DNA from: Streptomyces misionensis
Lineage (GTDB): Bacteria; Actinomycetota; Actinomycetes; Streptomycetales; Streptomycetaceae
Direction of reading: 5' to 3'
NCBI RefSeq assembly: GCF_007896895.1
Contig: NZ_VOGW01000013.1
Location: 52,877-116,876 of the forward strand
DNA: 64,000 bases
The position numbers and the translations under genes were made by a program. Below, one piece after another: positions 51,063 through 60,152 of the stretch (positions within the stretch are counted from its first letter, which is position 1; each line of letters begins with the position of its first letter). The notes under the pieces are model-generated. The model worked only from the letters and a program-made list of their open reading frames with translations. It searched no databases and was not told where the DNA came from.

Positions 51063-51716
51063 TCAGATCCGGTAGCCGGAGCCGGGCACGGTGACGATCA
51101 CGGGGGGCTCGCCGAGTTTGCGGCGCAGGGTCATCACGGTCACCCGGACCACGTTGGTGAACGGGTCGGTGTTCTCGTCCCAGGCCTTCTCCAGCAGCTG
51201 CTCCGCCGAGACGACGGCGCCCTCGCTGCGCATGAGCACTTCCAGGACGGCGAACTCCTTGGGGGCGAGCTGGACCTCCTTGCCGTCGCGGAAGACCTCG
51301 CGGCGGTTGGGGTCGAGCTTGATGCCGGCGCGCTCCAGGACGGGCGGCAGGGGCAGGCTGGTGCGGCGGCCGAGGGCGCGCACGCGTGCGATCAGCTCGC
51401 TGAACGCGAACGGCTTGGGCAGGTAGTCGTCGGCACCGATCTCCAGGCCCTCGACGCGGTCGCTGACGTCGCCGGAGGCGGTGAGCATGAGCACGCGGGT
51501 GGGCATGCCCAGCTCGACGATCTTGCGGCAGACGTCGTCGCCGTGCACGAGCGGGAGGTCGCGGTCGAGGACGACCACGTCGTAGTCGTTGACGCCGATG
51601 CGCTCCAGGGCGGCCGCACCGTCGTACACGACGTCGACGGCCATGGCCTCCCGGCGCAGTCCGGTGGCCACCGCATCGGCGAGCAGTTGCTCGTCCTCGA
51701 CGACGAGTACGCGCAC
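51063..51716 (-). CDS. cutR: CutR response regulator
   Basis: This 217-residue OmpR-family regulator starts at the GTG at 51716 behind GGAAGGA (VRVLVVEDEQLLADAV). It has the phospho-Asp in VVVLDRDLPLVHGDDV, the Lys in LPKPFAFSELIARV, and a winged helix (LAPKEFAVLEVLMRSEGAVV, VVRVTVMTLRRKLGE). The length equals that of the known CutR. cutS follows 6 bases later. CutRS is linked to control of secreted-protein quality and antibiotic production in Streptomyces. Confidence 0.93.
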   Translation of the reverse strand: MRVLVVEDEQLLADAVATGLRREAMAVDVVYDGAAALERIGVNDYDVVVLDRDLPLVHGDDVCRKIVELGMPTRVLMLTASGDVSDRVEGLEIGADDYLPKPFAFSELIARVRALGRRTSLPLPPVLERAGIKLDPNRREVFRDGKEVQLAPKEFAVLEVLMRSEGAVVSAEQLLEKAWDENTDPFTNVVRVTVMTLRRKLGEPPVIVTVPGSGYRI

Positions 51717-52128
51717 GTCGCTAGTCCTTCCTGTGTCCACCCGCGTGGCGCACCGGGCGCCCCGCGCGGGCAGGGGTGTTCGTGGAGTGTGACTCCATCC
51801 TGCCCTTTTCGGTCATAAGTCGGCTGTAAGCGGTGTCCCGGCCGTGGGAACGGGCGTCCAGGGGCGGGAATGCGAGATTTTCTCCGCCGGCGAGGTTTCC
51901 CGGGAATGCAGCGGGGGGAGGACGGGTTTACACCCCGCGATCACGCTCTGCATGTGCCGCAGCACCATGCGGTACCTCGCGATCCGCTTGTGCAGAGCGG
52001 GCGCGGGTGTCCGGCACCGTAGCCGCCCGGCCAGGGCGCGTCGGGCACCTGCGGAAGGCGTGATCGTCCCTTCCCGACGGCACACCCCCGTGCCACCGAC
52101 CCACCGACCCTGGACGAGGGGGCGCAGC
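51717..52128. other. intergenic region, divergent promoters
   Basis: This is 412 bases between cutR (minus) and the small gene at 52129 (plus). Apart from the direct repeat at 51816 I see no gene; the open frame through 51844-52128 is an upstream extension of the small gene without a start. Confidence 0.4.
51816..51831. promoter_or_regulatory. direct repeat, possible CutR site
   Basis: TAAGT-N6-TAAGC, 100 bases before the cutR start. From memory, the described CutR site is TAAGA-N6-TAAGA, so this differs at the last base of each half. It would mean autoregulation. Confidence 0.4.
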
Positions 52129-52302
52129 ATGGACGCTTTCACCGCAGGACTTCTCCAGCGCATAAAGGCGACCGAGTCCGACCTGTCTCGGGCTCGTGAC
52201 GAGGGCGACGACTTCCTCGTCGAGGTGGAGCAGGCAGAGCTCGACGACCTGCGCCGCCTCGCCGCCGAACACGGTGTGGAGGTCGGCGCGTCACGCGTCT
52301 GA
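52129..52302 (+). CDS. conserved small acidic coiled-coil protein
   Basis: This 57-residue protein starts at the ATG at 52129 behind GAGGGGG. The sequence is almost wholly helical with heptad character (LLQRIKATESDLSRARDEG, VEQAELDDLRRLAAEHGVE). A gene of this kind sits beside cutRS in other Streptomyces. The function is unknown. Confidence 0.75.
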   Translation: MDAFTAGLLQRIKATESDLSRARDEGDDFLVEVEQAELDDLRRLAAEHGVEVGASRV

Positions 52303-52330
52303 TCGATCCGAGCGCGCTGAAGCGACGGCG

Positions 52331-52363
52331 AGGGACCCCGGCGAATCCAGCGCCGGGGTCCCT
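52331..52363. terminator. 13-bp stem hairpin between convergent genes
   Basis: AGGGACCCCGGCG (52331-52343) pairs with CGCCGGGGTCCCT (52351-52363) around a 7-base loop, followed by TCGCG. It ends the small gene and, from the other side, the inositol monophosphatase gene. Confidence 0.85.
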
Positions 52364-52388
52364 TCGCGTGTGCCCACGTGCCCGACCG

Positions 52389-53204
52389 TCAGTCGTGCCA
52401 GGCCCCGAAGTCCTCCAGCAGCCGCTGGAGGGGCTCGAAGACGCCCGGGGTGCCCGCGACCGTCAGATCGCGTCCGGGGCGCTCTCCGGGCCGTCCACCG
52501 GTCAGCGCGCCCGCCTCCCGGGCGATGAGGTCCCCCGCGGCGTGGTCCCACGGGTGCAGTCCGCGCTCGTAGTACCCGTCGAGCCGGCCGCAGGCCAGGT
52601 CGCACAGGTCGATGGCGGCCGAGCCGCCGCGCCGGATGTCCCTGAGCAGCGGGATCAGCCGGGCGGCCACCTCGGCCTGGTGGGCCCGGACCTCGGCGAC
52701 GTAGTTGAAGCCGGTGGAGACCAGTGCCTGGTCCAGCGGGGGCGCGGGGCGGCAGGCGAGCGCCCGCTCGCCCTCCCATGCGCCGGTGGCCCAGGCGCCG
52801 CCGCCGCGGACCGCCTGGTACGTCTCACCGCGCATCGGGGCCGCGACGACCCCGGCCACGGTCTCGCCGTCCCGTTCGGCCGCGATGGAGACCGCCCAGG
52901 TCGGCAGGCCGTAGAGGTAGTTCACGGTGCCGTCGAGCGGGTCGATCACCCAGCGGATGCCGCTGCTGCCGGCGACGGAGGCGCCCTCCTCGCCGAGGAA
53001 GCCGTCGTCGGGGCGCCGTTCGGAGATCAGATCGGTGATCAGCTTCTCCGCCGCGATGTCCATCTCGGTGACGACGTCGATCGGGCTGGACTTGGTCCGT
53101 GCCACGGCGAGGTCGGCCGGGCGGCCGTCCCGCAGCAGCTCGCCGGCGCGCCGGGCGGCCTCCTGGGCCAGTTCCAGCAGTTCCCTGTGCAGGGCGTCGG
53201 TCAC
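52389..53204 (-). CDS. inositol monophosphatase family protein
   Basis: This 271-residue phosphatase has the metal site GFLGEEG, the signature WVIDPLDGTVNYLYGLP, and the C-terminal motif GLHPWDHAAGDLIAREAGA. It would dephosphorylate inositol 1-phosphate, a step needed for mycothiol and phosphatidylinositol lipids, or related sugar phosphates. The GTG at 53204 follows GAGGAG. It lies 8 bases after the ferrochelatase stop and is probably co-transcribed. Confidence 0.88.
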   Translation of the reverse strand: MTDALHRELLELAQEAARRAGELLRDGRPADLAVARTKSSPIDVVTEMDIAAEKLITDLISERRPDDGFLGEEGASVAGSSGIRWVIDPLDGTVNYLYGLPTWAVSIAAERDGETVAGVVAAPMRGETYQAVRGGGAWATGAWEGERALACRPAPPLDQALVSTGFNYVAEVRAHQAEVAARLIPLLRDIRRGGSAAIDLCDLACGRLDGYYERGLHPWDHAAGDLIAREAGALTGGRPGERPGRDLTVAGTPGVFEPLQRLLEDFGAWHD

Positions 53205-53212
53205 GGCTCTCC

Positions 53213-54340
53213 TCACGCGTAGGGGCTGTCGGCGCCCGCGGCGGCCGGGCGGGGCGCCCGGGACGGGCAGCAGCCGACCGGGCAGACGTCGTGGCTCGCG
53301 CCCAGGGCACCCAGGGCGCAGGGGGTGACGGCCTGGCCGCGCTCGGTGGCGGCGCGCTCCAGGACCAGCTCGCGCACGGCGGCCGCGAACCGGGGGTCGG
53401 CGCCCACGGTGGCCGAGCGCCGCACCGGCAGACCCAGCTCCTCGGCCTTGGCCCTGGCCTCGGTGTCGAGGTCGTACAGGACCTCCATGTGGTCGGAGAC
53501 GAAGCCGATGGGGGCCATGACGACCGCCGGGACGCCCGCCGCGTGCCGCTCCTCCAGGTGGTCGCAGATGTCGGGCTCCAGCCACGGGATGTGCGGGGCG
53601 CCGGAGCGGGACTGGTAGACGAGCCGCCAGGGGTGGTCCACGCCGGTGCGCTCGCGGACGGCGTCGGCGATCAGCCGGGCCACGTCCAGGTGCTGCTCCA
53701 CGTAGGCGCCGCCCTCGCCGTGGGCCTCGACGGGGCCGGAGGTGTCGGCGGCGGCCGTGGGGATGGAGTGCGTGGTGAAGGCGATGTGGGCGCCGTCGCG
53801 GACGTCCTCGGGGAGGTCGGCGAGGGAGCGCAGCACGCCGTCGATCATGGGCTCGACGAAGCCGGGGTGGTTGAAGTAGTGGCGCAGCTTGTCGATCTTC
53901 GGGAGGTCGAGGCCCTCGCCCTGCAGGGTGGCCAGCGCGTCGGCGAGGTTCTCGCGGTACTGGCGGCAGCCGGAGTAGGAGGCGTAGGCGCTGGTGGCGA
54001 GCACCAGGACGCGGCGGCGGCCGTCGGCGACCATCCGGCGCAGGGTGTCGGTCAGGTACGGCGCCCAGTTGCGGTTGCCCCAGTAGACCGGCAGGTCCAG
54101 GCCGTGCCCGGCGAAGTCCTCGCGCAGCGCCTCGATCAGGGCGCGGTTCTGGCCGTTGATGGGGCTGACCCCGTCGAACAGGAAGTAGTGCTGCCCGACT
54201 TCCTTCAGGCGTTCCTTGGGGATGCCGCGCCCCCGCGTGACGTTCTCCAGGAACGGGACCACGTCCTCGGGACCTTCGGGACCGCCGAAGGACAGCAGGA
54301 GCAGGGCGTCGTACGGGGTGGCATCGAGCGCGTCTGGCAT
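53213..54340 (-). CDS. hemH: ferrochelatase (coproporphyrin type)
   Basis: This 375-residue ferrochelatase has [18 protein letters not shown] at the start, [16 protein letters not shown], the catalytic His in FTTHSIP, and [16 protein letters not shown]. The Cys near residue 150 and the C-terminal cluster [18 protein letters not shown] would bind a [2Fe-2S] centre, as in actinobacterial enzymes. In these bacteria the substrate is coproporphyrin III (the name cpfC is also used). The ATG at 54340 follows AGGA; the upstream frame is not supported. Confidence 0.93.
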   Translation of the reverse strand: MPDALDATPYDALLLLSFGGPEGPEDVVPFLENVTRGRGIPKERLKEVGQHYFLFDGVSPINGQNRALIEALREDFAGHGLDLPVYWGNRNWAPYLTDTLRRMVADGRRRVLVLATSAYASYSGCRQYRENLADALATLQGEGLDLPKIDKLRHYFNHPGFVEPMIDGVLRSLADLPEDVRDGAHIAFTTHSIPTAAADTSGPVEAHGEGGAYVEQHLDVARLIADAVRERTGVDHPWRLVYQSRSGAPHIPWLEPDICDHLEERHAAGVPAVVMAPIGFVSDHMEVLYDLDTEARAKAEELGLPVRRSATVGADPRFAAAVRELVLERAATERGQAVTPCALGALGASHDVCPVGCCPSRAPRPAAAGADSPYA

Positions 54341-54439
54341 GTCTCGATCCTGCCACCCGGCACCGACAGCCCGGCAAGCGCGGGGTGAAGAGTCGGGTTC
54401 CAAATGGTTCATGACGATATTTCCACATGGAAAACCGGA

Positions 54440-54458
54440 TGCCCTTAGGGTCGCCTAA
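54440..54458. promoter_or_regulatory. possible iron box (DmdR/IdeR type)
   Basis: This 19-base stretch ending TTAGGGTCGCCTAA matches 14 of 19 positions of the consensus TTAGGTTAGGCTCGCCTAA as I remember it. It lies in the divergent promoter between ferrochelatase and the MFS transporter, 54 bases before the latter's start. Confidence 0.35.
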
Positions 54459-54511
54459 CTCGTAAGCTGTATCCGCCGTATTCGCGCCTTACGGACCGCC
54501 TCGGAGACCAC

Positions 54512-55762
54512 GTGCCCAGCCCCTACAGAGCCTTGTTCGACGCGCCCGGTACCAAGGCCTTCTCGGCCGCCGGGCTGCTCGGCCGGATGCCGTTGTCCAT
54601 GATGGGCATCGGCGTGGTCACGATGGTCTCCCAGCTCACCGGGCGCTATGGGCTCGCGGGCGCCCTGTCGGCCACCATCGCGCTGTCCGCGGCGATCCTC
54701 GGCCCGCAGGTGTCCCGCCTGGTGGACCGGCACGGACAGAGCCGGGTGCTGCGGCCCGCGACCCTCGTGGCCCTCGCGGCGACGACCGGACTGCTGCTCG
54801 TGGCGCACTTCGGATGGCCGGACTGGGCGCTGTTCGTCTGCGCCGCCGGCATCGGCGCGGTGCCGAGCCTCGGCGCGATGATCCGGGCCCGCTGGGCGGC
54901 CCTGTACCGGGGCACGCCCAAGCTGCACACCGCCTACTCGTTCGAGTCGGTCATGGACGAGGTCTGCTTCATCTTCGGGCCGATCGTCTCCATCGGCCTG
55001 TGCACGGCCTGGTTCCCCGAGGCCGGCCCGCTGCTGGCCGCCTGCTTCCTGGCGGCCGGCGTCTGCTGGCTGACCGCGCAGCGGGCCACCGAGCCGAAGC
55101 CGCACCCGCGCGAGCGGCACGGCGGCGGCACCGCCCTGCGCTCGCGGGCCCTCCAGGTGCTGGTGGCGACCTTCGTGGCGACCGGCGCGATCTTCGGGTC
55201 GGTGGACGTGGTCACGGTCGCCTTCGCCGACGAACGCGGTCACAAGGGCGCGGCGAGCGTGGTGCTCGCCGTGTACGCGGCCGGTTCCTGTGTGGCCGGG
55301 GCGGTCTTCGGGCTGCTGCGCCTCGCGGGGGCGCCGGAACGCCGCTGGCTGCTGGGCGTCACCGCCATGGCCGTGAGTATGATCCCCCTCCTACTGGTCG
55401 GAAACCTGCCGCTTCTGGCCGTGGCGCTGTTCGTTGCGGGGCTGTCCATCGCACCGACGATGATCACGACGATGTCCCTCATCGAAGAGCACGTACCTCG
55501 CGCGCAGCTCACCGAGGGCATGACCTGGGTGAGCACCGGCCTGGCGGTCGGCGTGGCCCTCGGCTCCTCGCTGGGCGGCACGGTGATCGACGCCGCCGGC
55601 GCGCGGGCCGGGTACGGGGTTCCGGCGCTGTCCGGGGCCGTCGCGGTCGTGGTCGGTTTCCTCGGGTACCGCCGGCTGCGCAGGCCGGCCGCGGGTCGGG
55701 GAGGCACCGTTGAGCACCACAGCGAGCGGGAAGACGAGCGGCGCGAACGGCACATGGCGTAA
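54512..55762 (+). CDS. MFS transporter, 12 helices
   Basis: This 416-residue major facilitator has two bundles of six hydrophobic helices and a weak motif A (QVSRLVDRHGQSRVLRP), and a charged C-terminal tail (EHHSEREDERRERHMA). The GTG start lies behind GGAGA. The substrate is not evident. The possible iron box upstream and the ferrochelatase neighbour would fit iron, siderophore or porphyrin export. Its last 53 bases overlap the oxidase gene. Confidence 0.82.
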   Translation: MPSPYRALFDAPGTKAFSAAGLLGRMPLSMMGIGVVTMVSQLTGRYGLAGALSATIALSAAILGPQVSRLVDRHGQSRVLRPATLVALAATTGLLLVAHFGWPDWALFVCAAGIGAVPSLGAMIRARWAALYRGTPKLHTAYSFESVMDEVCFIFGPIVSIGLCTAWFPEAGPLLAACFLAAGVCWLTAQRATEPKPHPRERHGGGTALRSRALQVLVATFVATGAIFGSVDVVTVAFADERGHKGAASVVLAVYAAGSCVAGAVFGLLRLAGAPERRWLLGVTAMAVSMIPLLLVGNLPLLAVALFVAGLSIAPTMITTMSLIEEHVPRAQLTEGMTWVSTGLAVGVALGSSLGGTVIDAAGARAGYGVPALSGAVAVVVGFLGYRRLRRPAAGRGGTVEHHSEREDERRERHMA

Positions 55763-57041
55763 CTGGGGCGGGAACGTCGCGGCCCGGCCCGCCCGGCAGG
55801 TCGAGCCGGCCTCGGTCGAGGAGCTGGCCGCGGCGGTGCGCCGGGCGCGCGAGGACGGCCTGAAGGTGAAGGCGGTCGGCACCGGGCACTCCTTCACCTC
55901 GATCGCCGCCACCGACGGCGTCTTGATACGCCCTCAACTGTTGACCGGCATACGCGCCGTCGACCGGGAGGCCATGACCGTCACGGTCGAGGCCGGCACC
56001 CCGCTCAAGAGGCTCAACGCCGCCCTGGCGCGCGAGGGCCTGTCGCTCACCAACATGGGCGACATCATGGAGCAGACGGTCTCCGGCGCCACCAGCACCG
56101 GCACGCACGGCACGGGCCGCGACTCGGCCTCCATCGCCGCCCAGATCAAGGGCCTCGAACTCGTCACGGCGGACGGCTCGGTACTCACCTGCTCCGAGAA
56201 GGAGAACCCCGAGGTCTTCGCGGCCGCACGGACGGGGCTCGGCGCGCTCGGTGTCGTCACCGCGATCACCTTCGCCGTGGAACCGCTGTTCCTGCTCACC
56301 GCCCGCGAGGAACCGATGCCCCTCGACCGGGTCCTCGCCGAGTTCGACCGACTGTGGGCGGAGAACGAGCACTTCGAGTTCTACTGGTTCCCGCACACCG
56401 AGAACACCACCACCAAGCGCAACAACCGCAGCCTGGGCCCCGAGCGGCCCGTGGGGCAGCTGGCCGGGTGGTTCGAGGACGAGTTCCTGTCCAACGGCGT
56501 CTTCCAGGTGGCCCAGTGGATCGGCCGGGCGGTCCCCGGCGCCGTCCCGGGCATCGCGCGGATCTCCAGCCAGGCCCTGTCCGCGCGGTCGTACACCGAC
56601 ATCCCCTACAAGGTCTTCACCTCGCCGCGCCGGGTGCGCTTCGTGGAGATGGAGTACGCCGTTCCGCGCGCGGCCCTGGTGGAGACGGTGCGCGAGCTGA
56701 AGACCATGGTGGAGCGCTCGGGCCTGCGCGTCAGCTTCCCGGTGGAGGTGCGCACCGCCCCGGCCGACGACATCACCCTGTCCACCGCCTCCGGCCGGGA
56801 CAGCGCGTACGTCGCCGTGCACATGTACCGGGGCACGCCGTACCAGGCGTACTTCACCGCCGCCGAGCGGATCTTCACCGCGCACGAGGGCCGGCCGCAC
56901 TGGGGCAAGGTGCACACCCGGGACGCGGAGTACCTCGCCCGGGTGTATCCGAGGTTCGCCGAGTTCACGGCGTTGCGGGACCGCCTTGACCCGGATCGGC
57001 TGTTCCAGAACGACTATCTGCGGAGGGTGCTGGGGGCGTAG
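55710..57041 (+). CDS. FAD-linked D-arabinono-1,4-lactone oxidase family protein
   Basis: This 443-residue protein has an FAD-binding PCMH-type domain (KVKAVGTGHSFTSIAATDG, whose His is the usual covalent flavin site, and SGATSTGTHGTG) and a C-terminal ALO domain (FEFYWFPHTENTT, GRPHWGKVHTRDAEYL with the conserved HWGK). It oxidises a sugar-lactone or polyol. The TTG start at 55710 lies inside the end of the MFS gene behind GGGGAGG, so the two are coupled. Its end overlaps the convergent membrane protein gene. Confidence 0.85.
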   Translation: MSTTASGKTSGANGTWRNWGGNVAARPARQVEPASVEELAAAVRRAREDGLKVKAVGTGHSFTSIAATDGVLIRPQLLTGIRAVDREAMTVTVEAGTPLKRLNAALAREGLSLTNMGDIMEQTVSGATSTGTHGTGRDSASIAAQIKGLELVTADGSVLTCSEKENPEVFAAARTGLGALGVVTAITFAVEPLFLLTAREEPMPLDRVLAEFDRLWAENEHFEFYWFPHTENTTTKRNNRSLGPERPVGQLAGWFEDEFLSNGVFQVAQWIGRAVPGAVPGIARISSQALSARSYTDIPYKVFTSPRRVRFVEMEYAVPRAALVETVRELKTMVERSGLRVSFPVEVRTAPADDITLSTASGRDSAYVAVHMYRGTPYQAYFTAAERIFTAHEGRPHWGKVHTRDAEYLARVYPRFAEFTALRDRLDPDRLFQNDYLRRVLGA

Positions 57042-57708
57042 CCGCCGGGGCGGAGCCGCTGGGCGTGGGGGTCGGGCCGGCCTGGCCGCCACCGGTCCGG
57101 CCGTCCGGCGAGGCGCTCGGGGTGGGCGTCGCCGGGTCCGTCGTACCGCCGCCGGTGCCGGTGCCGGCGCCCTGCGAGGGGACGCCGCCGGTCGGGGCGG
57201 TGTGCGAGGGGGTCCAGGAGGGGTCCTGGCCGGGCTGGGGGTCGTTCGTCCGGTGTGCGGACGAGTGCCGCCCGCCGACGGCGTCGCCGACCGTGGTGCC
57301 GGTGCCGCCGCTGAAACTGCTGCCGGACACCAGTTCGTACACCGTGATGCCGCCCATGGTCACCCCGAACACGAGAGCGGCGGCGACCAGCGGCCGGCGC
57401 CAGCTCTTGATCCGGGCCCGGTAGACGGTGCCCTCGGAGAACTCGCCCGGGACCGGTGGCACCTGCACCTGGGGCCGGGCCCCGGTCTTGACCACCCGCA
57501 GCTGTTCGCCGGTCCGCTTGAAGAAGTGCTGGAAGACGGTGCCGCCACAGGTGGCGATCACACTGACGACGCCCGCGCCGAGGATCGTGCCGTACACGCC
57601 GAAGGAGGAAGCCAGCTTGGCCGCCACGACCGCCGCCAGGGCGCTTCCCGCCACCTGGGGGACGTTGAGGTCGAACCGCTTCCGCTCCGTATCGGGTGTT
57701 TCGCGCAT
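56965..57708 (-). CDS. membrane protein with Pro/Thr/Gly-rich tail
   Basis: This protein of about 247 residues has a hydrophobic N-terminal region (VAGSALAAVVAAKLASSFGV, ILGAGVVSVIATCGG), then RTGEQLR, and a single helix at about 125-148 (PLVAAALVFGVTMGGITVYE). An extracytoplasmic low-complexity tail rich in Pro, Thr, Ser and Gly runs to the stop. The start is either the ATG at 57708 (RETPDTERKRFDLN, chosen) or 57747. The 3' end overlaps the oxidase gene by 77 bases, tail to tail. The function is unknown. Confidence 0.7.
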   Translation of the reverse strand: MRETPDTERKRFDLNVPQVAGSALAAVVAAKLASSFGVYGTILGAGVVSVIATCGGTVFQHFFKRTGEQLRVVKTGARPQVQVPPVPGEFSEGTVYRARIKSWRRPLVAAALVFGVTMGGITVYELVSGSSFSGGTGTTVGDAVGGRHSSAHRTNDPQPGQDPSWTPSHTAPTGGVPSQGAGTGTGGGTTDPATPTPSASPDGRTGGGQAGPTPTPSGSAPAATPPAPSADSRSGTADPGQGGPATP

Positions 57709-58188
57709 ACCCGGAACTTGCCTGCCTTTCCCGTACTTGATCGACATTGAGTGGCCGACTGCACGAGATAGGGACGTACGCACGAAACCATTAGTTCCGT
57801 TTCTGGAGATTAGGTGAAGTTCGCCACGTTCATGATCGACAAAACCGGTTGCGGCGGGCCAAGTCGCGCCCGTTGCCAGAAGTTGGGCGGCGCGCCAATC
57901 CACGCACGTGGCCCGAATGGAGTACTGTTGCGAACCCTGGGTCCGGCCTCCCACCAGGGTGTCCGCGGCCACCAAGGACCGCCGGGAGGGGGCTAGTTGC
58001 ACAGGGTGACGGACTTGGTCACTTAGCGTGGCGAACAGGTAACCGTGCCATAACGGCGATCCAGGGCCCGTGCCCGACACGCCGGGCAACTCGGCAAGGT
58101 TGTGGCAGGCTGCACCCGGGCAGGCCACACTCGACTAGCGGAAGCAGCGACGCACGTGACGTCGGCAGGCACCACCCGGGAGGTCCCC
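57709..58188. other. intergenic region with sepH promoter
   Basis: This is 480 bases between divergent genes, the middle of lower GC (57720-57860). It holds promoters for sepH and the membrane protein. No further gene or RNA was recognised. Confidence 0.4.
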
Positions 58189-59232
58189 ATGCCCGAACTG
58201 CGTGTCGTGGCCGTCTCGAATGACGGCACACGGCTGGTGCTGAAGGCTGCCGACTCAACGGAGTACACGCTTCCGATCGACGAACGGCTGCGCGCCGCCG
58301 TACGCGGCGACCGGCCGCGCCTCGGCCAGATCGAGATCGAGGTCGAGAGCCATCTGCGCCCCCGCGACATCCAGGCGCGGATACGAGCCGGTGCCACCGC
58401 GGAAGAGGTCGCGCAGCTCGCGGGCATCCCCGTCGACCGGGTGCGGCGCTTCGAGGGTCCGGTGCTGGCCGAACGCGCCTTCATGGCCGAACGCGCCCGC
58501 AAGACCCCGGTCCGCCGCCCGGGCGAGAACTCCGGCCCGCTGCTCGGCGAGGCCGTCCAGGAACGGCTGCTGCTGCGCGGCGCCGAGAAGGACACCGTGC
58601 AGTGGGACTCCTGGCGCCGCGACGACGGCACCTGGGAGGTCCTGCTCGTCTACCGGGTCGCCGGCGAACCGCACTCCGCGAGCTGGACGTACGACCCGCC
58701 TCGGCGGCTGGTCCAGGCCGTGGACGACGAGGCGCGCTCGCTGATCGGCGAGTCCGACGACCTCGCCGCGCCCGAGCCGAGCTTCCCGTTCGTCCCGCGC
58801 ATCGCCCGGCTGCCGCGCGAGCGCTCCATGGACCGCGCCCTGGACCGGCAGACCGACCGGGAGCGGCCGTCCCTGCCCGCGCAGGCGGCGGAACCCGCCG
58901 AGGAGAGCACCGGTGAACGGGACTCGCTGACCAGCCTCCTGGAGGCCGTGCCGTCCTTCCGCGGCGACATGGTGGTCCCGGAACGCGCCCCGGACCCCTC
59001 GGACGAGCCCGACGAGGAGGCCGTCGCGGAGGAGCCGCCGGCGCCCGCCGCCTCGGCCGGTTCGGCCTACGCGGACGTCCTCATGCCCCGCTCGGTCGGC
59101 AGCCACCGCGACCGGCTGGTCGGCGCGACCGACCGTCAGGCGGAGGCCGACGGCGTCCGCCCCGGCCGCCGGGCGGCCGTCCCGAGCTGGGACGAGATCG
59201 TGTTCGGCACCCGCCGCAAGAAGCAGGAGTAG
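58189..59232 (+). CDS. sepH: septation protein SepH
   Basis: This 347-residue cell-division protein has an N-terminal DUF3071 domain with a helix-turn-helix (GATAEEVAQLAGIPVDRVRR, about residues 68-87). A long acidic, Pro/Ala-rich C-terminal half ends in a conserved basic stretch (WDEIVFGTRRKKQE). The ATG at 58189 follows GGGAGG. SepH binds FtsZ and promotes its assembly during sporulation septation in Streptomyces. The match in length, domain and tail is strong. Confidence 0.93.
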   Translation: MPELRVVAVSNDGTRLVLKAADSTEYTLPIDERLRAAVRGDRPRLGQIEIEVESHLRPRDIQARIRAGATAEEVAQLAGIPVDRVRRFEGPVLAERAFMAERARKTPVRRPGENSGPLLGEAVQERLLLRGAEKDTVQWDSWRRDDGTWEVLLVYRVAGEPHSASWTYDPPRRLVQAVDDEARSLIGESDDLAAPEPSFPFVPRIARLPRERSMDRALDRQTDRERPSLPAQAAEPAEESTGERDSLTSLLEAVPSFRGDMVVPERAPDPSDEPDEEAVAEEPPAPAASAGSAYADVLMPRSVGSHRDRLVGATDRQAEADGVRPGRRAAVPSWDEIVFGTRRKKQE

Positions 59233-59252
59233 CCGGCCGTACGACGACGGGC

Positions 59253-59280
59253 AGGGGCGGGTCACCGGTGAGCCGCCCCT
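59253..59280. terminator. hairpin between sepH and the sulfurtransferase gene
   Basis: AGGGGCGG (59253-59260) pairs with CCGCCCCT (59273-59280); the loop itself contains TCACC/GGTGA. It sits between convergent stops. Confidence 0.65.
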
Positions 59281-59300
59281 CTCGGGCTTCCGCCGGCCCG

Positions 59301-60152
59301 CTACCGCGGGTCGGCGCCCGTCGCGACCGGACGGGACGGGTCCGCGGACCACTCCGACCAGGAACCGACGTACAGCGCCGCCGGGATACCCGCCACCGCG
59401 AGGGCCAGCACCTCGTGCGCTGCCGACACGCCCGAGCCGCAGTAGACGCCCACCTCCGTGTCGGCGCTGACGCCGAGCGCCTTGAAGCGGTCCTTCAGCT
59501 CGGCCGCGGGCAGGAAGCGACCGTCGGGGCCGACGTTCTCCGTCGTCGGCGCGGAGACCGCGCCCGGGATGTGCCCGCCGACCCGGTCCACGGGCTCCAC
59601 CTCGCCCCGGTACCGCTCCCCCGCGCGGGCGTCCAGCAGCACGCCCGTGCGGGCCAGGGCCGCGGCACCGTCCGCGTCCAGCAGGCCCGCCGCGCCCGGC
59701 GCCGGGCTGAAGTCGCCCTCGGCCGGGGTGGGCGCCCCGGTCGCCAACTCGCCCTCCCAGGACGGCAACCCGCCGTCCAGGACCCGCACGTCCGGGTGAC
59801 CCGTCCAGCGCAGCAGCCACCACGCGCGCGCGGCGGCCCAGCCCTGTCCGCCGTCGTAGACGACGACCGGACGGCTCGCCGACACACCCGCGCGGCGCAT
59901 CGCGGCGCCGAACTCCGCGAGGTCCGGCAGCGGATGGCGGCCGCGCCCGCCCGGGGCCGCCGCCAGTTCCCGGTCCAGGTCGACGAAGACCGCGCCGGGG
60001 ATGTGCCCGGCCGCGTACTCGGCCCGGCCGTCGAAGGCCGGGGCACCCGCCGCCTTCGCCAGGCTCAGCTGCCAGCGGACGTCCAGCAGGACCGGCGGCG
60101 CCTCGCCGACGAGGTCCCGGGCGAGTTCGGATGCGGTGATGATGACTGTCAT
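59301..60152 (-). CDS. thiosulfate/3-mercaptopyruvate sulfurtransferase
   Basis: This 283-residue protein has two rhodanese domains. The N-terminal one contains VLLDVRWQLSL, AAGHIPGAVFVDLD and the inactive VVVYDGGQGW, without Cys. The C-terminal one has the active loop YCGSGVSAAH, with the catalytic Cys near residue 235. The ATG at 60152 gives MTVIITASELARDL. It transfers sulfur from thiosulfate or mercaptopyruvate to an acceptor. Confidence 0.9.
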   Translation of the reverse strand: MTVIITASELARDLVGEAPPVLLDVRWQLSLAKAAGAPAFDGRAEYAAGHIPGAVFVDLDRELAAAPGGRGRHPLPDLAEFGAAMRRAGVSASRPVVVYDGGQGWAAARAWWLLRWTGHPDVRVLDGGLPSWEGELATGAPTPAEGDFSPAPGAAGLLDADGAAALARTGVLLDARAGERYRGEVEPVDRVGGHIPGAVSAPTTENVGPDGRFLPAAELKDRFKALGVSADTEVGVYCGSGVSAAHEVLALAVAGIPAALYVGSWSEWSADPSRPVATGADPR

